DNA of 64,000 nucleotides from contig JBCAQO010000002.1 of NCBI GenBank assembly GCA_039111635.1, positions 2,852,001 to 2,916,000 of the forward strand, read 5' to 3'. Source of the stretch: Heterobasidion occidentale. Lineage: Eukaryota; Basidiomycota; Agaricomycetes; Russulales; Bondarzewiaceae. The notes beneath the pieces were generated by a model. The model worked only from the letters and a program-made list of their open reading frames with translations, had not been told where the DNA came from and did not search any database. Both the position numbers and the translations under genes were made by a program. Below, one piece after another: positions 57,188 through 64,000 of this stretch. Within the stretch, counting starts at the first letter, position 1, and each line of letters begins with the position of its first letter.

Positions 57188-60085
57188 ATGGAAGAGCCAC
57201 CGCCAACCACGCACACCCTCAGACCGCATCATGTCTGCCTTCTCAGTCTTATCCACACGGTCTTCAAATATCAATCCCGGAACCGTTTCACGGCCGCGGC
57301 TACAACTACCTTCCTTCTTCACGTATACAGAGTGATAATGCATGAAGTGGCAGAGGTACGCTCGGGACACTTTCGATGAGAATCCCTTTTTGAGAATGAC
57401 CCCTTCTCATCTCGTCAGGTAGGACAGCCCAGCACGTACCAAGGGCTGATGTCGTCTTTATTTCGAGGGCCCGACAGCAACACGGAAGGCGCTCGCGCTT
57501 TTTTGGACACTCTCGCTCCTGCAGTGAGTCCATTATCGTATTCAGGAGACATGACCGAGCAATTGAATGCCATATATATCAGTACCTGGACTTCGTCTCT
57601 GTAGACCAGATGACAAATTTCTTCAATGGTGAGTGACGGCGTTCAGAAACAGCTACAGTGCCCTCACGGCGCACAAAGCCACATCCTATCTATTTGTAGA
57701 TCCAAAGGGAGACATGGAAGTACGTCGGCGCGTCTCCCTGTTTCTTGCGCATTGGATCTGATCGACATCTTCAGCCAGAACTGGTATGTTGCTTCCTACC
57801 TATGTCGCTTGTTTCAGCGTATCGTAATGGTGGCATCGCAAAGTATCGTCGGTCCCTTCTTGGATACTTCTGTCGAAGATGCTACGTTAGCTTCATCAAG
57901 CTCTCTTACGCAGGCGTGATCAAACTGCGACGTGATTATCACCATTGGTTGGCTGGTTACCAGACTGGCTATGAGCATACGGAAAAGGATCTCATAACTT
58001 ACGGTAGGAGTGTTCGTATGGTCTTTTTTGTACAACTCGACTCATCGCCATCAAGATCGACTCGTCACAAAAACCCATGCAGATGAATATGAATGGGCGC
58101 AGCCTGCTCCGTATGCCTCGTGAGTTTCATATCACTCCAATGGCGACGCAGCAACTGAATCAGTTCAAGTTTCGAGAGGGGTATTACCATTGCCGATACT
58201 AATCTGGCGTCGGAGAGCCTTCGTCGCTTCTTTGAGCAGCACTTTCACGACGGCAACGATTCGTAAGTGGTTTGTCTGTTCTCTGATAGTTAGGAGCTAT
58301 ATCACTACCAGAGGTGTTCGTCAGCATGCTTTGCTCAATCTTTCTCGCATGCACTACCTCCGCCACGAGTTTGTGGCGACTCGCAAGGTTCAGACTCTCT
58401 TCCGCGTTGTTCGGCGTTATCTCACGGTCCCTCTCCGCAGTTCTTAACGGAAGCCATTGACATCGCCCGAACAGCAAACGACACAGAAACGCTGCAGCAT
58501 TGTCAGAGGTAGTTCCGAGTCCGGCTCACTTTCCTTAGAAAGCTCAGGGCTTATTTTCATAGTCTGCTGCATCGACTTCCTCCGTCGCATAAAAAGGGCA
58601 GACTTGCACTGAACGAGATTCAACCTGGCCTTCATCCGCTCGAAGTCTTGTTTGACGTTGAAAAGCTCACCAGAGTATCGAGTGTACGAGCCTTTGCTTT
58701 GCGACGCTTAACGTGTGACCAACTTTGAGGTGCAGGAGCAGCCTCTGAGTGCTGCGTTTGAAAAAATTGCTCAAGCAAACGGCTTGTATGACCATTGGAT
58801 TGACGTCCAAGGTCATTCACCCGACTACGCCGAGCAATGGAGCCAGCATGCAGTCCAATCCTTCGTATGGAGCGTGGCCGGTGAGTGGGTTTTATTTTCT
58901 CCTTCCTGTCTAAAACAACCCCAGGTTGCCACAGACTGGCCGCTATCGAGGAGGATATCGTTACTGCATTTGGCGAAATCGGGGGAGACGATAACAATGT
59001 TCTTACGGTGAATCTGAATAGGGCTTACAGGGTTCGCTCCACATCTCTTCTATCTGCGTCCGCCGTAGAGTTCGGAAGAAGGTCCATGCCTGATGCACCC
59101 TGCAGCGAGCTCGACAAGGCCAATATCAGCCCGCCTTGGCCATGCTTCTCGAACCCGACGTCTGGCGAGGATTGAATATGAGCGACTACGTTCAATGGGC
59201 ATCCCAGATATGGCATATCCTAGTGCTGAGAGCGACTCGGAGGTAAGTCTTTATTCGAATGACGCACTGCGCGCGCGCATCTCATGGTGACAAAACGCTC
59301 CAGGGGTCAAGATAGACTATATCTAGATTTTTTGAGGCCTCGGCGGCCATCAAGTCCTTTTAATTCAAAAGACTACTCATTCGTGGAGGGCGGGTCGCCC
59401 GCATCGATTATACGAGATCCGTTGTATGAGACGATGCGACTGCGTGTGAGTACCTTCCTGTCGCATGTCTCGTATATCGATGACATCTCTCGTACAGCAA
59501 GCGGATCAAGGGGCTGTCTCTGTCGAGAGGCTTCTCAGGGCCATCTGGCATGCTGAGTTTCAGTGTCGTTATGGTTCTTACCGAACGGGCATTATCTTAC
59601 TTGCCGATGTTGGGCTAGAGTTTGGGATGTCGAAGCGGTGCAGAAAAATCATGGAAGAGATCCTTCCTCAAGTGAGCTTGTCTACTGTACAGACGCAGGC
59701 GGTGGCTGACAAACCACATCCAACGCAGATAATCAACGGTGACGACCTCGAGCAGCGAGCCCTCGGATGTTTCACTTATGCTCGTTGCATCATCGCCGCG
59801 GGGAACAGGTCTTCTGAGTCGATACGGGAGGCGATGCCGTACCTCGCTATCGCGGAGAAAGATTATTCAACGCTGGAAATACTGCGCTCCCTTGCGGATG
59901 TTCAGTACCTTGTTTCTGTTTTGTACCACAATCTGGAGATGGTGGAGGAAAGGGATCAGGCTGCGGAGCGGCATTTGGAGACGGAGGAGGAGAGAAAGAG
60001 GGAAGCCATCGTTACCTCCGAAGATTGGGTATCGGATGTTTGGGCGTTGGTCTGCGACGTGGGGTTGATGCTAGCAGCCAGGTAG
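57188..60085 (+). CDS. APC5: Anaphase-promoting complex subunit 5
   Basis: Apc5 is a TPR scaffold subunit of the APC/C ubiquitin ligase that drives mitotic exit. The start is MEEPPPTTHTLRPHHVCLLS, with the typical family opening. Further exons give STYQGLMSSLFRGPDSNTEG, TEQLNAIYIS and SFERGITIADTNLASESLRR, and the first TPR with VRQHALLNLSRMHYLRHEFV and ATRK, followed by EAIDIARTANDTETLQHC. NGLYDHWIDVQGHSPDYAEQ, QPALAMLLEPDVWRGLNMSD, YVQWASQIWHILVLRA and SVERLLRAIWHAEFQCRYGS are characteristic. The C-terminal TPRs (AMPYLAIAEKDYSTLEILRS, ADVQYLVSVLYHNLEMVEER) end in VCDVGLMLAAR. More than ten short introns. The middle part, at 57600-58100, was not fully spliced. Confidence 0.88.
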
Positions 60086-60236
60086 ACCGCAGTACATCGG
60101 TTGAACTCGATCAACTTTGTAACAGAACCAGAATGTATCTATATGTCCAGAAGGGCGAACCAGTGGCATGATAATCATATACAATGGAGAACAGAGATAC
60201 TACCGAACAGACACCAAAGAATACCCTGCACTGCCC

Positions 60237-61706
60237 TTACGCTTCCAGGCCAGCAAAGCGATATGCCAACGATCTTCGCACCCGGCTTGACTTACCCGCG
60301 AACCAGAGTCCCCAATCCCTCAACGTGGACAAACGCACGGGTAGCCAGGCAGCGTAACCGCCATTGACGCCGCCCGCGGTCATGCCCACTGCACTCGCCA
60401 TCTGTTTCGCGACGGCGATGACTTTGAGCGCGCGGTCCCGGCGAGCCTTCGCCCATGCCTCTATGCCATCGTTTGAACGAAGCGACTTGTCGGCAAGGGC
60501 AGTCGCGAGGACAGGGCCGAGAGTGATGGCATCGCGGAGACCGAGGTTCATACCTTGACCACCGGCAGGGGGGTGTATGTGCGCCGCATCGCCGACGAGG
60601 CAGACTACGCCTGCGTCTGATGCGTCGTTATCCCCGAGGGTGGTGAAGAAGTTATCGGCAACGGAGGAACGGGTCAGGAAACGAGTCGACCAGATGACTT
60701 CAGTGACGTGGAGGGGATCAGGATTGATCTTCGGGTCGGAAGACATGTTGTAGGGCCCATATCTGTCGATGAGGTCCTGCACGTACTCCAGTGACGGATG
60801 GGCAGGGAGAACGCCTAAAGTCGCAAAGGGAACTCCCGACCCAATACGATATATGGCCTTTCGAGGGGCGCTCTTGGAGGTAGACACCTCCTCCGGATAT
60901 GGAAGGGGAGAGCAGACGAAGAAGCTCTCCTCAGTGAGGACACCGAACAATACGTTGCGACCAGCTTCGGTGGGAGGTCGGCTGAATGTGACATCCGCGA
61001 TGGCCATCTGCGCCAATGTGTTTGAATCATCAGAAGAATCTTCGCCATCTGGGTCGGCAAACCCGATGCCAGCCATTCGACGAACCTGTCGGGAGACGTT
61101 GAGTTGGAACAAAGACATAGCGGAATACAGGGCGTTCATACTATAGATTGCCCGCCATCGGCACCTATGACGTATCGAGCTCTGATTTTCTGACCATCCT
61201 CGAAAGTCACTTCAATCGGGCCCATATCCCCAGAAGCCTTCTCCATGTTCACTGCTTTGTATGGCCTGTAAACGGGGATTTTCTGCGAATGAAGCTTGCT
61301 AGCGAGGACCTTCTCCGTCATGTGTTGCGGCAAAAGAAGATAGAAGGGGTAGCGCGTGTATGGGTGCAAGGCATGGAAATCGGCAGAGACAAGGAGAGAG
61401 GACCGATCGTAATATTGCATGCTGTCAACTTTCATACCAAAGCTGATCAAGTCGTCCGCAACACCGATGGTGTCGAGTTCCTGACAAGAGGTGAGCTTAC
61501 CGAGTGATCGGTAAAAAAAAACGGTGGGAACACACCTCCAGGGTAGCGGCATGGATGACCATAGCACGGGAGGAATGCTCCTCTTGGTCTGTTGCGTCGA
61601 CCACAACAAAATCATTGATCCCTTGATGCTGGAGAGATAGGGCCAGAGACATGCCCGCAGGCCCTGCGCCCACAATAAGCAGTGTAGTGCTGGCTGGAAG
61701 AGGCAT
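60237..61706 (-). CDS. FAD-dependent monooxygenase (PHBH fold, class A)
   Basis: This is an NAD(P)H-dependent flavin hydroxylase of the phenol/aromatic hydroxylase group; the substrate is unknown. MPLPASTTLLIVGAGPAGMS holds the GxGxxG FAD loop. SRAMVIHAATLE is spliced to ELDTIGVADDLISFGMK and so keeps the Arg of the family. RYVIGADGGQSIV is the DG motif. GVVCLVGDAAHIHPPAGGQG, followed by MNLGLRDAITLGPVLATALA, is the GD motif. The C-terminus RRSLAYRFAGLEA follows AAWLPVRLSTLRDWGLWFAG. Four exons, about 440 residues; it lacks the thioredoxin-like domain of phenol hydroxylases. A TATA-like element lies at 61746-61752, 40 bp before the start. It converges on APC5 with 151 bp between stops. No co-clustered biosynthetic genes are seen. 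Confidence 0.9.
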
Positions 61707-62215
61707 AGCAGGAGGGTGATGAAGTCGCAGGAGGCCGCTGCGCTCCTATATACTCCAATGTATGCCTGTGGCACATTTCAAGGGGATAACAGGCTACCTC
61801 TCAAGGTAAGACTATATGAGCGTATATCAGCAGAGCTTTGTAGACGCCGTTATTTGTTAGCAGACGGCCAAAACATGGAAATTGGAAGCCCAAACGAGTG
61901 CGCCTTGCAGGTCTGGGCACGATGTCTACAACCCGACCATGTCGGTTTGGATCAGTTGGTGATGCGCCACTGGAGATAATGCGAGTGGGATCACAGGGGG
62001 ATACACAGCTGGTATTTTTGTCCCTGGGCGCAGTCATGGTGGGCTTGATGACCTTGCTTCATTGACAGAACACGTCCGATTGGCGACCCCAAACCGGCAG
62101 TGCGCGACGCGACTCGGTCACGCCTAGCGTCACGTTCTGTTGCAGGCGCGTCCCCGCAGCTGAGCACAACAATCCCGCTTGCATCCTCCACGACGTCGCC
62201 TTGCTCGGTCTCCTC
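61707..62215. promoter_or_regulatory. Divergent promoter region of the monooxygenase and XMAP215 genes
   Basis: A 509-bp interval between two divergent starts. The only recognisable element is the TATA-like TATATAG on the minus strand at 61746-61752 for the monooxygenase. An open frame on the plus strand at 62100-62321 partly overlaps the TOG gene in another frame and is not considered real. Confidence 0.45.
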
Positions 62216-64000
62216 ATGGATGGCCAGATTCCACAGGAAGAGGACTTCTCCACTCTTCCAATCGAAGAAAGACTCGCTCACAAGAACTGGAAGGCCCGCG
62301 TCAGCGCTTATGAATCTCTGATCAAGACTTTCCAGCTTACAGCCTCAGACACTGATCCTGCTTTCAAACCGTACCTGAATAACACAGATCTACTCAAGAA
62401 AATCGCAACGGACTCTAATGCAGTCGCTCAGGAGAAAGGAGTGGAATGTTTAGTGGCGTTGGTTAAGTTTGCAGGCGAGAATGCTGCGCGGACGAGAGAG
62501 GTGGTGGTCCCCGCCTTGGTTGACAAGTGCTTCGGTTCCACGCGAGCAGGTACAAAGAATCAAGCTCTGGAGCTTGCATTGCAGTATGTCGAGGTTGAGA
62601 ATGGCGGAACTGGTGTTGTGGTATGTGCATCACCGCTTGCCATCCTCTCATAACTTTCAATATGCTCCCCACCGGTATAGGACAACATTCTCCCTGGTTT
62701 AGGAGCCAAGCAGCCGAAGGCCGTCGCAGGAACGGTGATGGTGTTGAAGGAGATAGTACGGTGAGTTTTCATTGCCATAAGAACGCGTAATGAGCGTCTG
62801 CCTCTTCATGTGCACCACCTAGAGTGTCAATGTCACACCCGAGATATCATCAGTGCACACGACCATGGAGAACTTCATGTTCTGTGAACGATGTCTTATG
62901 CAACTCGGGCTTTGGCTGGTCTAAGCTCTCGATGGTCGTCGCCGCCTTCAAGGCTATCTGCCACCTGCATGTGATATCTTCGCGCTCACTCTACCGACAG
63001 AGCTGCTCAACAGAATTGCTCTTGTCCTCCCTTCACGTTGATAAGCTCGGCTTTGCATGTCCTGACCATCTGAACTCGTAGGCAATTCGGCATTCAAGTA
63101 ACGCCGCCAACAGCTGTCTTGAAGGCCCTCCCCAAGATATTTGGTCATTCTGACAAGACAGTTCGTGCAGAAGGAATCAACCTAACGCACGCGCTGTATC
63201 AGTATCTTGGCGCTGGTATCGAGCCATTTCTGGCGGACCTTAAGCCCCTTCAAGTCAAGGAGTTGAAGGAGACATGGGAGTCCATGGAGAAGGATGGGAA
63301 AGGTCGAGGAAGCCTTAAACCGGAAAGATTGACGAGGCAGCAAACGAGAGATGCCGAAGCTCAGGCTGCAGCGGGAGATGATGGTCCTGCTGAACAGCTT
63401 GTAGAGGAAGGTGTGTTCGATGTATCTAGGTCAGTTAAGCAGTTGTTTACAATTATGAGCAGACCTCGCGCCTCTAGATCCAAGACAGTTTGCAGAAGAA
63501 GTTGATATCGTCCCCAAGCTACCCTCCAACCTTCAAGCGAACCTCGCATCCTCCAAGTGGAAGGAACGAAAAGAGGCGTTGGATGATCTCCTTACGCTTC
63601 TGAACGCTACTCTTCGCATCAAGGAGGCACCTGAGTTGGGGGATTTGGCTAAGTCTTTGGCCACACGCGTTCAAGGAGACGCAAATATCAACTGCGTTAT
63701 GGTGGCGGCGCAATGCGTGGAGGCGCTCGCCAAAGGAGTACCAGGTGCTTTTGGCAAATACAGAGAAGCAGTTGTTCCTCCAATGTTAGAAAGGTTGAAA
63801 GAAAGGAAGGTAAACGTCACAGATATCATCGGTGCTGCGCTCGATGCTGTGTTCAAGACGGTGAGTAGTCAGGCTTTTCTAACATTTTTTATCTTGACGT
63901 TTTCCTAGACTACTCTTGGGGAGATCTTGGACGACCTCTTTCCCGCTATGCGCAACAAGAATCCACAAGTCAAGGAGGGTACCTTGAAGTTTCTGTCTCG
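62216..64000 (+). CDS. XMAP215/Stu2-family TOG microtubule polymerase (5' part)
   Basis: These proteins bind tubulin through TOG domains and speed microtubule growth at plus ends, kinetochores and spindle poles. The start MDGQIPQEEDFSTLPIEERL is followed by AHKNWKARVSAYESLIKTF, the first TOG helix pair with the conserved Trp. More HEAT pairs follow: EKGVECLVALVKFAGENAAR, TREVVVPALVDKCFGSTRAG, then TVMVLKEIVRQFG and VLKALPKIFGHSDKTVRAEG, completing TOG1. A linker with LDPRQFAEEVDIVPKLPSNL leads into TOG2: LASSKWKERKEALDDLLTLL, CVMVAAQCVEALAKGVPGAF and VNVTDIIGAALDAVFKTTTL. The gene runs off the right edge within TOG2. Four introns are seen. The spelling of the linker exon end near 63410 is uncertain. 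Confidence 0.92.

Noticed and set aside
60237..61706. FAD monooxygenase as a sign of a secondary-metabolite cluster
   Set aside because: Its neighbours are APC5 and an XMAP215 protein; no biosynthetic core enzyme is in reach of the window.

Overview
This window is nuclear DNA of a filamentous basidiomycete, most likely an Agaricomycete (mushroom or polypore class). The evidence is spliceosomal introns of about 45-80 bp with GT-AG ends in nearly every gene, compact and mostly housekeeping gene content, a tRNA-Tyr with a short intron, and protein families typical of these fungi (Src1/Man1, Gyp7, Vps23, TEA factor, GPI-anchored cupredoxin). I see no transposon, CRISPR array, prokaryotic operon or secondary-metabolite cluster. 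Coding density is high, with 25 well-supported protein genes or gene parts, one weak candidate and one tRNA gene.

Layout. 1-13.5 kb (GC-rich): 3' part of a lipid phosphate phosphatase, tRNA-Tyr, ribosomal protein RPS21, the Rab GAP GYP7, aprataxin HNT3, a Gfo/Idh/MocA oxidoreductase with an apparent one-base frameshift, a small coiled-coil protein, a large unrecognised nuclear-type protein, and a PIG-Y-like GPI-GlcNAc transferase subunit. 14-44 kb (lower GC): a large Sfi1 centrin-binding protein, RMD5/GID2 ubiquitin ligase, NSA1 ribosome-assembly factor, a pirin with a hydrophobic N-terminus, a peroxisomal-type enoyl-CoA isomerase, an armadillo protein like SmgGDS, an AKR7-type aldo-keto reductase, an OTU deubiquitinase, AP-1 beta-adaptin, a NEPRO/Rmp1-like protein, a cupredoxin surface protein, an Mso1-like protein and a sulfide:quinone oxidoreductase. 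44-57 kb (GC-rich, with microsatellites): Src1/Man1, VPS23 and a TEA/ATTS transcription factor. 54-64 kb: NOC3, APC5, a PHBH-fold FAD monooxygenase, and the 5' part of an XMAP215/Stu2 TOG protein.

Genes do not form operons, but many are divergent pairs with short shared promoters: GYP7/HNT3 129 bp, RMD5/NSA1 177 bp, AKR/OTU2 220 bp, NOC3/APC5 161 bp. Themes recur by chance or by general housekeeping content: ribosome production (RPS21, NSA1, NOC3, NEPRO/Rmp1-like), vesicle traffic (GYP7, AP-1 beta, Mso1-like, VPS23) and mitosis (Sfi1, APC5, XMAP215). I found no convincing undescribed multi-gene system. The points most worth a second look are the frameshift in the oxidoreductase, the pirin with a possible membrane anchor and alternative start, an 8-nt microexon in the sulfide:quinone oxidoreductase, the unrecognised protein at 10.2-12.2 kb, and an orphan ORF at 35.7-35.9 kb. 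Gene ends were set by reading splice sites by eye, so exon borders given exactly are those where the reading frame and family motifs both agree.
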